Source: an uncultured Parabacteroides sp.
GTDB lineage: Bacteria; Bacteroidota; Bacteroidia; Bacteroidales; Tannerellaceae
NCBI RefSeq assembly: GCF_902493135.1
Contig: NZ_CABUOD010000004.1
Span: 1 to 64,000 of the forward strand
Direction: 5' to 3'
Length of the DNA: 64,000 bases
The notes under the pieces were generated by a model, which did not search any database, was not told where the DNA came from, and saw only the letters and a program-made list of their open reading frames with translations. Shown here in pieces: positions 8,447 through 16,423 of this stretch (the stretch's first letter is position 1; each line of letters opens with the position of its first letter). The translations under genes were made by a program, and so were the position numbers.

Positions 8447-9490
8447 TTACCGGATCTTCCGCCTGTTCAGTTCCGCCCGGTAACGGTTGGCATTACGATT
8501 ATGCTCGGCAAGAGTGGCGGCAAAGTTATGCCGTCCTGAGAAATCCTCCTTCGCACACATATAAAGGTAGTTATGCTTCATGTGGTTCAGCACGGCATCC
8601 AATCCCTTGATAGTCGGGATGCGGAGCGGTCCGGGAGGAAGTCCGGCATGTTTGTAGGTATTGTAGGGAGAATCGATCTCCAGATGCTCGAACAGGATGC
8701 GCTGAAGGGAGAAATCGCCCACGGCAAACTTCACTGTAGGATCCGCCTGAAGAGGAATGCCACGCTGCAAACGGTTAAGATACAAACCTGCCACAATGGG
8801 ATATTCGTCTGCTGCAGCCGTTTCTTCTTCCACGATAGAAGCAAGAATGGCGACTTCGACCGGTGTCATTCCGATTTCTTTCGCTTTCGCCAGACGGGTG
8901 TCATTCCAGAAATTCTTATATTCGCGCTGCATACGCTGCATCAGTTTTCCGACGGAAATATTCCAATATACTTCATAGGTATTGGGAATAAACAGCGTAA
9001 GGATCGTCTCCGTCGTAAAGCCCAATGATGCGCAGTAAACGGAATCATCAAGCAAAGAGAGCAGATCATCCTCCCCGATCATCAACTGCCCGGCAAGCCT
9101 TTGGGCCAGATCCTGCTTGAAACGTATATTATTAAAGGTGATCCGAGTGGCTTCCTGATGTCCCCGACGCAAGTTGTTGAGCAATGCCAGGTTATTCATC
9201 CCCGGCTCCACGGCATAACGTCCGGAACGCATATTGTCAGGATATTTCAGCACTCCGGCAAGCAGCTTGAAACTCCCGATACGCCGGCAACCGGCAGAGT
9301 CGACCAACTGACGGCAGAGATCGCCAAAATCTTTCTTCTCGTCAATATAGACATATACGGTCTTGCGCGGCTCGAAATCAGGAGCAAGTATCAAACGGTA
9401 TGCCCAGAATCCCGCACCTGCCAGCAAGAGGACTATTAACGAGAGGATTCCAACTATGAGAGTACGCTTTCGCATCTTCTTTTTCTCCAT
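8447..9490 (-). CDS. mltG: Endolytic murein transglycosylase MltG
   Basis: This YceG-like protein cleaves nascent glycan strands and helps release newly made peptidoglycan at the inner membrane. It has one N-terminal membrane anchor (ILSLIVLLLAGAGFWAYRL), a LysM-like region, and the catalytic segment ILASIVEEET near residue 220, which includes the conserved glutamate. The LPPGPLRIPT stretch is typical of the family's C-terminal half. I start it at the ATG at 9490: a -7 element lies at 9526-9533, overlapping the longer possible start and making that start unlikely. Length (347 residues) fits the family. Confidence 0.92.
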   Translation of the reverse strand: MEKKKMRKRTLIVGILSLIVLLLAGAGFWAYRLILAPDFEPRKTVYVYIDEKKDFGDLCRQLVDSAGCRRIGSFKLLAGVLKYPDNMRSGRYAVEPGMNNLALLNNLRRGHQEATRITFNNIRFKQDLAQRLAGQLMIGEDDLLSLLDDSVYCASLGFTTETILTLFIPNTYEVYWNISVGKLMQRMQREYKNFWNDTRLAKAKEIGMTPVEVAILASIVEEETAAADEYPIVAGLYLNRLQRGIPLQADPTVKFAVGDFSLQRILFEHLEIDSPYNTYKHAGLPPGPLRIPTIKGLDAVLNHMKHNYLYMCAKEDFSGRHNFAATLAEHNRNANRYRAELNRRKIR

Positions 9491-9525
9491 ATTATATATA
9501 GTCTGCTGTATATCAGAACCGGCCA

Positions 9526-9533
9526 CAAAAATA
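9526..9533 (-). promoter_or_regulatory. mltG promoter -7 element
   Basis: TATTTTTG on the minus strand fits TAnnTTTG, 35 bp upstream of the chosen mltG ATG. No clear -33 box is seen. It decides against a start at 9526. Confidence 0.5.
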
Positions 9534-9689
9534 ATATCTTTTTCCCGAATGCCCTACCTCTTTCCGACTTATTCCGGCCACAACAACCGGAAGAGAAAAA
9601 AACGCTCACTTTTGCAAAGTTGAAATCCTCTGATTGCCAACTATGTGCAAGAAGGAACCTTTTTTCTTTAAAAATAATGCACCAAATGC

Positions 9690-9721
9690 TTTGTATATTT
9701 AAAAACTTAAGCATATCTTTG
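9690..9721 (+). promoter_or_regulatory. tRNA-Ser promoter
   Basis: TTTG (9690-9693), a 20-bp spacer and TATCTTTG (9714-9721) form a full Bacteroidales promoter 35 bp upstream of the tRNA. Confidence 0.75.
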
Positions 9722-9756
9722 CAGCGCAATTCAAGGAAATGAAGCGCGAAACTCAT

Positions 9757-9843
9757 GGAAGTGTGGGTGAGTGGCTGAAACCACCAGTTTGCTAAACTGA
9801 CGTACTCGTTAGGGTACCGGGGGTTCGAATCCCCCCGCTTCCG
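9757..9843 (+). tRNA. tRNA-Ser (anticodon GCT)
   Basis: A 7-bp acceptor stem pairs GGAAGTG with CGCTTCC, including one G-T pair. The anticodon GCT is at 9791-9793 in a loop closed by CAGTT/AACTG. A long variable arm and a TTCGAAT T-loop complete a class II serine tRNA. No CCA is encoded. The tRNA has its own promoter and a strong terminator immediately after. Confidence 0.95.
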
Positions 9844-9847
9844 CTCC

Positions 9848-9884
9848 AAAGGCTGTCGATCGAAAGGTTGGCAGCCTTTGTTGT
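9848..9884 (+). terminator. Terminator after tRNA-Ser
   Basis: AAAGGCTG (9848-9855) pairs perfectly with CAGCCTTT (9872-9879) and is followed by a T-rich GTTGTTT. Confidence 0.75.
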
Positions 9885-9952
9885 TTCAATATCCATACCG
9901 GATCAGGAAGATCCCGGCCCAGGATCAGCCTCAACTCCAAAGGAAGACAAAC

Positions 9953-9981
9953 AAAAAAAGGCTGCCTTTACAGACAGCCTT
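9953..9981 (-). terminator. Terminator after tRNA-His
   Basis: On the minus strand AAGGCTG (9975-9981) pairs with CAGCCTT (9958-9964) and runs into seven T residues (9953-9959), a textbook intrinsic terminator just after the tRNA. Confidence 0.85.
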
Positions 9982-9984
9982 ACG

Positions 9985-10059
9985 GGTGAAAAATGGGACT
10001 CGAACCCACGACCCTCGGAACCACAATCCGATGCTCTAACCAACTGAGCTATTCTCACC
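9985..10059 (-). tRNA. tRNA-His (anticodon GTG)
   Basis: The anticodon GTG is at 10022-10024. The acceptor arm pairs seven bases, and an extra G at position -1 (10059) faces the C discriminator, the identity feature of histidine tRNAs. A GTTCGAG T-loop is present. CCA is not encoded. Confidence 0.95.
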
Positions 10060-10098
10060 ATGTTTATCTTATCGAGTGTTTATTTCTTTAAGACGGTG

Positions 10099-10129
10099 CA
10101 AAGATAGAGGTTTTATTTTAAACTGCAAA
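10099..10129 (-). promoter_or_regulatory. tRNA-His promoter
   Basis: TATCTTTG (10099-10106) with TTTG 19 bp upstream (10126-10129) on the minus strand, about 40 bp before the tRNA. Confidence 0.7.
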
Positions 10130-10145
10130 TAATTCGGAAACTTTT

Positions 10146-11231
10146 TTATTCAAAAATATACTCTCCGACCTCCTTATTATTACCTTTTAGAAACAAACGC
10201 GTCTTATCAACATACCTAATTAATGCAGAATCGACTGAAAAAGAGGAATTTTGTTTCTTTTCCGACCAAGAGGCCGCCGGGACGACCCGAATATCTTCTT
10301 TTCCCCGTTTATTCTTATACCGGGAGGAATAAATCAACGAATATTGTGCGGAAGCAATGTACCGGCGCAAGCCTTTCCGGCCTAAAACGACTTTCACCAT
10401 GACGCCTCCATCGGTATGCTCCCGGCTCATGTTCGATATAAAATTGCCCAATGAATAAACGACCAGCCGGTCGGGAGTACCCTCCTTCCCTCTGCGGAGT
10501 TCCATCGGCTGGACAACATGCGGATGACTGCCTATGACCAGATCGACCCCCTGCCGCATCAGCCAATCGGCCAGTTCGCGCTGTTTACGGGAAGGCATCC
10601 GGTCGTATTCCAGCCCCCAATGCATATTGGCAATGATAAAATCCGGATTAAAGAGCTTGGCTTCGGCAATATCGGCCTCCATTATCGCCCTATCGATATG
10701 ATTGACAATCCGGGGCGTATCGACTTTCAGACCGTTGGTGTCATAGGTATAATTGAGCATGATGATACGGAAATCCTTCTTACGGAGCAACATCGGGTAG
10801 GTGCGGTGGCGGTGATCGCGGTCGAGAAAGGTTCCGGTATGACGTATTCCGAGAGAGTCCAGCGTCTGCATGGTACGGACAAGTCCGCGGGTACGCCTGT
10901 CCAAACAATGGTTGTTGGCTAACAGGAAAAAGTCGAAGCCTGCTTTTTGCAAGGCCAAAGCGAAGTCTTCCGGAGCGCTGAAAGCCGGATAACCGCTATA
11001 CGGCTCCCCTCCCAACGGGACTTCGAAGTTCACAACGGCAATATCGGCGGCTTTCACTTCTTTCTCGATATTTGCAAAATAACCGCCCAAATCAAAAGAA
11101 TCTCCCCTCCGGGTATTGTCGAGTTGTCTCTGGTGCATCATGGCATCACCGGCAAACAAGATTGTCAGCGAGTCCTGAGCGGATAAAGACAGAAAGCTCA
11201 AAAGACAAAACCCGGAGAGGAGGATTTTCAT
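10146..11231 (-). CDS. CapA family protein (PGA_cap metallophosphatase-like)
   Basis: This 361-residue protein has a signal peptide (MKILLSGFCLLSFLSLSAQ) and then a calcineurin-like fold of the bacterial capsule synthesis CapA family. Metal-site-like motifs are LFAGDAMMH near residue 29, LLANNHCLDR near 105 and IGSHPHVVQP near 233. CapA proteins take part in poly-gamma-glutamate export in Bacillus, but in Bacteroidales the family is common and its substrate is unknown, so I do not assign capsule synthesis. The ATG overlaps the folD stop (ATGA), placing it as the last gene of ffh-folD-capA. It is probably periplasmic or membrane-associated. Confidence 0.85.
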   Translation of the reverse strand: MKILLSGFCLLSFLSLSAQDSLTILFAGDAMMHQRQLDNTRRGDSFDLGGYFANIEKEVKAADIAVVNFEVPLGGEPYSGYPAFSAPEDFALALQKAGFDFFLLANNHCLDRRTRGLVRTMQTLDSLGIRHTGTFLDRDHRHRTYPMLLRKKDFRIIMLNYTYDTNGLKVDTPRIVNHIDRAIMEADIAEAKLFNPDFIIANMHWGLEYDRMPSRKQRELADWLMRQGVDLVIGSHPHVVQPMELRRGKEGTPDRLVVYSLGNFISNMSREHTDGGVMVKVVLGRKGLRRYIASAQYSLIYSSRYKNKRGKEDIRVVPAASWSEKKQNSSFSVDSALIRYVDKTRLFLKGNNKEVGEYIFE

Positions 11232-12124
11232 TTATAAATCTCTTTCTTTCCGGCTAAAAGCGTATTGCGCATCAAAGAGATGATGGTCATCGGCCCTACA
11301 CCACCCGGAACCGGCGTGATATAAGAACACTTAGGAGCGACCTCGTCAAACTTGACATCGCCCGTCAGCTTAAAGCCGCTTTTGCGAGTTGCATCCGGCA
11401 CGCGTGTCGTACCCACATCCACGATCACAGCCCCTTCTTTCACCATATCGCCTTTCAGGAATTCGGGAACGCCCAACGCCACAATGATAATATCGGCACT
11501 CAGGCACATTTCCTTCAGGTTTTCAGAACGGCTGTGGCAAACAGTGACCGTGCAATCGCCCGGATAGGCTTTCTGCATCATCAGGGTAGCCATCGGCTTG
11601 CCCACGATATTGCTGCGTCCCAACACTACGCAATGTTTACCGCGAGTCGGGATCTCGTAACGTCTCAACAGTTCCAAGATACCGGCCGGAGTCGCCGAAA
11701 CGAAACAAGGAAGGCCGATAGACATACGGCCGACATTGATCGGATGGAAACCGTCCACATCCTTGCGGTAGTCGATCGCCTCGATAATCTTCTGTTCCGA
11801 GATGTGTTTCGGCAGCGGGAGCTGTACGATGAAGCCGTCCACATCCGGATCGTTGTTCAGTTCGTCCACTTTGCGAAGAAGTTCTTCTTCGGTAACATCG
11901 GCTTCATAACGGATCAGAGACGATTTGAAACCGATCTCGTTACAGGTCTTCACCTTGCTGGCGACATACGTTTCACTTCCCCCGTCATGGCCGACCAATA
12001 TGGCAGCCAAATGAGGGATCTTACCACCGGCAGCCTTGATGCGGGCCACTTCTTCCGCCATTTCCTGCTTCATCCGGGCAGAAACGGCTTTTCCGTCCAA
12101 TAGCTTATACTGCTGTTCTTCCAT
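11228..12124 (-). CDS. folD: Methylenetetrahydrofolate dehydrogenase/cyclohydrolase
   Basis: FolD interconverts 5,10-methylene-, 5,10-methenyl- and 10-formyl-tetrahydrofolate in the cytoplasm, feeding purine and formyl-Met synthesis. The 298-residue length is normal. Tyr53 and Lys57 in YVASKVK form the active site, QLPLPKH is the classic substrate loop, and GRSNIVGKPM followed by TPVPGGVGPMT defines the cofactor domain. It lies 20 bp after ffh and overlaps the capA-like gene by 4 bp, so the three are likely one transcript. Confidence 0.97.
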   Translation of the reverse strand: MEEQQYKLLDGKAVSARMKQEMAEEVARIKAAGGKIPHLAAILVGHDGGSETYVASKVKTCNEIGFKSSLIRYEADVTEEELLRKVDELNNDPDVDGFIVQLPLPKHISEQKIIEAIDYRKDVDGFHPINVGRMSIGLPCFVSATPAGILELLRRYEIPTRGKHCVVLGRSNIVGKPMATLMMQKAYPGDCTVTVCHSRSENLKEMCLSADIIIVALGVPEFLKGDMVKEGAVIVDVGTTRVPDATRKSGFKLTGDVKFDEVAPKCSYITPVPGGVGPMTIISLMRNTLLAGKKEIYK

Positions 12125-12144
12125 GCTTTATACTCTTTTCGGGT

Positions 12145-13470
12145 TTATCTTTTGAATGAAGGGAATTTCTTGCTTCCCGGTTTGGCTGCTGTCAGCATAC
12201 GCATCATCTTGCGTGTTTCATCGAACTGCTTGATCAGCTTGTTCACTTCCTGAATCGACGTACCGCTGCCTTTGGCGATGCGCTGGCGGCGCGAACCGTT
12301 CAGGATAGCCGGGTTGACGCGTTCTTCGGGAGTCATGGAATAGATGATCGCTTCGATGCTCTTGAAAGCATTGTCGTCGATATCGACATCCTTCAACGCC
12401 TTGCCTACGCCCGGAATCATGGAGGCCAGTTCTTTCAGGTTACCCATCTTCTTGATCTGCTGGATCTGCGAGATGAAGTCGTTGAAGTCGAACTGGTTTT
12501 TGGCGATCTTCTTCTGCAGGCGTTTGGCCTCTTCTTCGTCATACTGCTCCTGCGCACGTTCCACCAGCGAAACGATATCACCCATACCGAGGATACGGTC
12601 TGCCATACGTTCGGGATGGAAGATATCCAAAGCATCCATCTTTTCGCCCGTTCCGACGAATTTGATCGGTTTGTCTACCACCGTACGGATAGAAAGGGCG
12701 GCACCGCCACGGGTATCACCATCCAGCTTGGTCAGCACCACGCCGTCGAAGTTCAGACGTTCGTTAAATTCCTTAGCGGTATTCACGGCATCCTGTCCGG
12801 TCATGGAGTCGACCACAAACAAGGTTTCATCCGGTTGGATAGCACTCTTGATTGCAGCGATCTCTTTCATCATCTGCTCGTCGATAGCCAGACGGCCGGC
12901 GGTATCGACAATCACCACATCGTTGCCTTTCGCCCGTGCTTCGCGGATCGCGTTCATCGCGATCTCCACCGGATTCTTGTTTTCCAGCTCCATGTAGACA
13001 GGCACTCCTACCTGTTCGCCGACCACGCGCAACTGCTCGATAGCGGCCGGACGATACACGTCGCAGGCTGCCAACAGCGGCTTTTTATTTTTCTTCGTCT
13101 TCAGCAGATTCGCCAGCTTGCCCGAAAAAGTCGTTTTACCGGAACCTTGCAAACCGGACATCAGGATGATCGCCGGATTGCCTTGCAGATCCAGATCGGT
13201 TGCCGTTCCTCCCATCAGTTCAGCCAACTCGTCATGCACGATCTTGACCATCAACTGGCTGGGCTTAACGGAAGTAAGCACGTTCTGTCCTAATGCTTTC
13301 GTCTTTACCGTATCGGTAAAACTCTTGGCTACTTTATAGTTTACGTCGGCATCGAGCAACGCTTTACGCACGTCTTTCAATGTTTCCGCCACATTGATTT
13401 CCGTGATCTTGCCTTCACCTTTCAACAGTTTAAACGATCTGTCTAACCTTTCGCTTAAATTCTCAAACAT
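12145..13470 (-). CDS. ffh: Signal recognition particle GTPase Ffh
   Basis: Ffh binds 4.5S RNA and signal sequences and delivers nascent membrane proteins to FtsY. The 441-residue protein shows the N-domain helices, the G1 loop GLQGSGKT at residues 106-113, the DTAGR motif, TKLDGDTRGG, and a C-terminal M domain with GSGTSIQEVNKLIKQF for RNA binding. The tail after the M domain is short. It is the first gene of ffh-folD-capA, with a -7 element 47 bp upstream of the start. Confidence 0.98.
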   Translation of the reverse strand: MFENLSERLDRSFKLLKGEGKITEINVAETLKDVRKALLDADVNYKVAKSFTDTVKTKALGQNVLTSVKPSQLMVKIVHDELAELMGGTATDLDLQGNPAIILMSGLQGSGKTTFSGKLANLLKTKKNKKPLLAACDVYRPAAIEQLRVVGEQVGVPVYMELENKNPVEIAMNAIREARAKGNDVVIVDTAGRLAIDEQMMKEIAAIKSAIQPDETLFVVDSMTGQDAVNTAKEFNERLNFDGVVLTKLDGDTRGGAALSIRTVVDKPIKFVGTGEKMDALDIFHPERMADRILGMGDIVSLVERAQEQYDEEEAKRLQKKIAKNQFDFNDFISQIQQIKKMGNLKELASMIPGVGKALKDVDIDDNAFKSIEAIIYSMTPEERVNPAILNGSRRQRIAKGSGTSIQEVNKLIKQFDETRKMMRMLTAAKPGSKKFPSFKR

Positions 13471-13516
13471 AATTCGTATGTATATTTATTTTATTTCCTA
13501 TTCTTTGAATGAGGGG

Positions 13517-13524
13517 CAAAGGTA
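13517..13524 (-). promoter_or_regulatory. ffh promoter -7 element
   Basis: TACCTTTG on the minus strand, 47 bp before the ffh start. A good -33 TTTG is not visible. Confidence 0.5.
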
Positions 13525-13549
13525 AGAAAAAGGGATGAATAAAGCAGAG

Positions 13550-15850
13550 CTAATAGACAGAAAACTTAGACACAGCCTTTTCACTGACACCAATATACAC
13601 TCTGGGGGCCATCTCTATCGTATTCAGACCTTCCCACAAAGTACCGGAATAAACGACTTTTCCTGTCAGATCATAAATTCTGAAACGGACGGATTCATCA
13701 CTTTCCACACAGACCTTCCCTTTCATTCCATAGCAGACCAGCGCATTCGACTTCACCGGTACAGAGGTAATCGAAGTAGCCGCATCCGAATAAACTTTCA
13801 CGTCATCGATCAGGAGCAAGCCGGCCTCCATTTCACCTTCGAAGGCAATCTGGAAATCGGTACCGGTAGCAGGCAGGTCGATTCGATGCTGTTTCCAACT
13901 GTTATTGACATCGGAAAGCGTAGCCAGGCATTGCCAATCAGCTTGCCCGAACTGCTTATACAACACTTTTAAAGTTCCTTGCTTTGAAAACACGGATTGA
14001 TTCTGATACATAAAAAACAGGAATGCCATCCCTCCTCCCCCACTTTTAATGGCAGGAGATACAACACGTGCAACAGCCAAAGGCATAAACTTCCGTTCCA
14101 TTTTCATCATCAGATATTGTATTCCCTCGGCTGCATCGGGCATTGTAGGAGTCAACAAACTCGGTTTATGAATTTCCCAAAAAGAATCTCCTTGCAACTG
14201 TTCATCAGACCATGCCAATTCTTTCCCTTCAAAACCCTCCGAAAAAACGATCGTCTGCTCATCGGGAGATTTCTCCTCGACAACACGAAAAACAATATTG
14301 CCTTCCTCGTCCTGCTCGATATTTTTCAAACCGACATCGGCAAAACCACCTCCAGACGAAAGGGCAGCCGGTACTGTCCACGCAGTAAATTCTTTCGAAA
14401 CAGACCCGCCTGGGAAAGGGCATCTACGACTGTTCACATCACCGTAAGAAAGCGGATTTATTTCCGGAACAGCATAATCAGAACCTGCACAGACAGGATA
14501 GCAAGTCTGAGGAAATGCAGCATTTATGGTATTATTGACAGAACGCTGTGTTATCTGAGGCAGAACATGATAAATAACGAGACCTTCACCAGGCAGAGCT
14601 TCATCGAATCCTATTTTCCGACGATTCTCCAACAAAAAATAATCGTTTTCCGTATCGGTCTCTATTCGATATATTTTATCACTCTCAAGAGAAGGTGGTA
14701 ACACGATCTCTTCTTCCCTCCCTTCCAAAATTACACAGTTGGTCCAGCCGAACCCCGTTTTCACATAGGGATTAAAATGTGCAGGAGATATCCCGTCGGC
14801 ATTCCAACTTCCTGACGCCATCAGATCCCATTGTCCCGTCCCGGAATATTCACCGTTCGTCTCATAATCCGTATCATAAAAATCCATAGCCCCGAAAGAA
14901 TGTCCCATTTCGTGACAATGGACACCGATCCGGGATATACCATGCCCCTCGTTTCCGCGCAATTCGGGAGCACAAGAATAACCCGTAATCTTAACGTCGC
15001 CGACTTTCAGCGGTTCCGCAAAAAGGGCTTCATGAGACCAGACCGCATCTGCCGGTCCGCCGGCCTCCTCCCCATAGCCGGCAAAGATGATATGGATATT
15101 ATTAATATATCCGTCATGATCCGTATCGTAGTCGGCAAAATTTATTTGAGAAGAAACTAAATCCAATGCTTCCATAAACAGCTGTTCAGGATGTTCATCT
15201 TGATCGGATCTGTCATTTCCACCATAATAGCCCATACTCCGGGAAGCAGTGTAGGGGCCAAAAACATCACAGGTCAGATTTAACTTTCCATACGAATTCT
15301 CTCTATAAAAATCTTTTACACTTCCTCGCGCTCCATCTTCCCCGTAGTTCGCCTGGTTGAACAACGCATTAAAATCCCCCTGAGATTTCTCGAACTTCAA
15401 GTCTTCAAACTGCATCAATATGACCAACGCCTTCAATTCTCCGGCAACAGGAGAAAGCGGTTCCACCGGTCTATTCCGAGCCAACTTCAACAAGTTGGAT
15501 TTCTTTTGAACCTGCAGCCGCTTAGGTGTCCTCCGTAAAAAATCTGTCAGTTCTCCTGAACGTGCCGCCGAAAGCCTCCACCGGGAAACGCAAGTTTCTC
15601 CCTGCGGATTCACAGCGGCATAGCACCATTCCCCCAGGCTGTCGCGCAAAAGGGTATAGCCGTCTTCGGTCATCGCCCACTTGCCACGTTCATCGCCTTT
15701 TAGCCGCAAATACACATAAGTGCCATCAGCACAACGGCTCCTGACCAATCCCGGATAAGCCGAAACGGCATAAGTTGCAATACAGGTCCAAACAAAGATC
15801 AAGGACAACAAACTTTTATGAGCCGGAAACTTTCGCTTTTTCATATTCAT
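13550..15850 (-). CDS. M6 family secreted metalloprotease with type IX-like C-terminus
   Basis: The 766-residue protein has a signal peptide, a propeptide-like N-terminus, and an M6 (immune inhibitor A-like) peptidase domain. The zinc motif HCHEMGHSFGAMDFYD is near residue 310. A jelly-roll-like region (VARVVSPAIKSGGGGMAFLF, LLIDDVKVY) resembles MAM-type modules that follow M6 domains. The C-terminus, FRIYDLTGKVVYSG followed by APRVYIG, resembles a type IX secretion sorting domain, suggesting export to the cell surface or medium. It probably degrades host or dietary proteins. It is separated from the upstream lipoprotein gene by a stable hairpin. Confidence 0.85.
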   Translation of the reverse strand: MNMKKRKFPAHKSLLSLIFVWTCIATYAVSAYPGLVRSRCADGTYVYLRLKGDERGKWAMTEDGYTLLRDSLGEWCYAAVNPQGETCVSRWRLSAARSGELTDFLRRTPKRLQVQKKSNLLKLARNRPVEPLSPVAGELKALVILMQFEDLKFEKSQGDFNALFNQANYGEDGARGSVKDFYRENSYGKLNLTCDVFGPYTASRSMGYYGGNDRSDQDEHPEQLFMEALDLVSSQINFADYDTDHDGYINNIHIIFAGYGEEAGGPADAVWSHEALFAEPLKVGDVKITGYSCAPELRGNEGHGISRIGVHCHEMGHSFGAMDFYDTDYETNGEYSGTGQWDLMASGSWNADGISPAHFNPYVKTGFGWTNCVILEGREEEIVLPPSLESDKIYRIETDTENDYFLLENRRKIGFDEALPGEGLVIYHVLPQITQRSVNNTINAAFPQTCYPVCAGSDYAVPEINPLSYGDVNSRRCPFPGGSVSKEFTAWTVPAALSSGGGFADVGLKNIEQDEEGNIVFRVVEEKSPDEQTIVFSEGFEGKELAWSDEQLQGDSFWEIHKPSLLTPTMPDAAEGIQYLMMKMERKFMPLAVARVVSPAIKSGGGGMAFLFFMYQNQSVFSKQGTLKVLYKQFGQADWQCLATLSDVNNSWKQHRIDLPATGTDFQIAFEGEMEAGLLLIDDVKVYSDAATSITSVPVKSNALVCYGMKGKVCVESDESVRFRIYDLTGKVVYSGTLWEGLNTIEMAPRVYIGVSEKAVSKFSVY

Positions 15851-15852
15851 AC

Positions 15853-15907
15853 GAATTAAAAATAGCTGTTTCCTTCAGAACGGATCGTCCTTCGGTAACA
15901 GCTATTT
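15853..15907 (-). terminator. Terminator between lipoprotein gene and M6 protease gene
   Basis: AAATAGCTGTT (15860-15870) and AACAGCTATTT (15897-15907) form a perfect 11-bp stem around a 26-base loop that can fold further. On the minus strand it is followed by TTTAATT. It lies 25 bp after the lipoprotein stop and 10 bp before the protease start, so it could also act as an attenuator. Confidence 0.6.
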
Positions 15908-15930
15908 ATCGATTATAATAAGGGAAAAGT

Positions 15931-16287
15931 CTATTTTTTCTCCAAAACATAAACACTTGAGCCCTGTGTCAACATCAACGTATTACCCGTCCGCTGAACA
16001 GTGAAGTTTTGTACTTTTGTAGAATCCACATACCAGAGTTTCAATGTTTTTTCGGACGAAGAATAAGTATATTTAAAGTTTTGTGTCCCTGAATTAGTTG
16101 TAAATACACCTGTTCCGTCGGTCTTAAAATCGAATGATACAGTATCATCGGTAGTATCATACCACAGACCGGTGATTGTACTTTCATCTATAACCTTGTC
16201 ATCATCGTCATCCCCGCAAGAAGTAAACGCCAACGACATCGCCATTGTCATGACGATCATCAATAAATAAGTAAACTTTGTTTTCAT
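15931..16287 (-). CDS. Small surface lipoprotein, lipocalin-like
   Basis: The 118-residue protein has a lipoprotein signal with Cys24 in AFTSC, followed at once by GDDDDD. Acidic residues right after the lipidated cysteine are the Bacteroidetes signal for export to the outer face of the outer membrane. The remaining 90 residues are rich in Thr, Ser and Tyr and suggest a small beta-barrel of the lipocalin-like or DUF5640-like type (TGLWYDT, FDFKTDGTG, LKLWYVD). I cannot name a ligand. A -7 element lies about 55 bp upstream, and a terminator hairpin follows. Confidence 0.7.
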   Translation of the reverse strand: MKTKFTYLLMIVMTMAMSLAFTSCGDDDDDKVIDESTITGLWYDTTDDTVSFDFKTDGTGVFTTNSGTQNFKYTYSSSEKTLKLWYVDSTKVQNFTVQRTGNTLMLTQGSSVYVLEKK

Positions 16288-16341
16288 ACGCTGTTTGTTT
16301 TTAAATTAGTAATATGTTTATTTCCTTTAATTCTGCGCCGG

Positions 16342-16349
16342 CAAAGATA
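16342..16349 (-). promoter_or_regulatory. Lipoprotein gene promoter -7 element
   Basis: TATCTTTG on the minus strand, 54 bp upstream of the ATG. Upstream lie AATCAGATAAAA repeated at 16371 and 16389 and GTTATC repeated at 16405 and 16415, which may be regulator sites. Confidence 0.55.
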
Positions 16350-16423
16350 AATTTCGCTTATGAACAAAAAAATCAGATAAAACATCACAATCAGATAAAA
16401 AGCCGTTATCGATTGTTATCCGG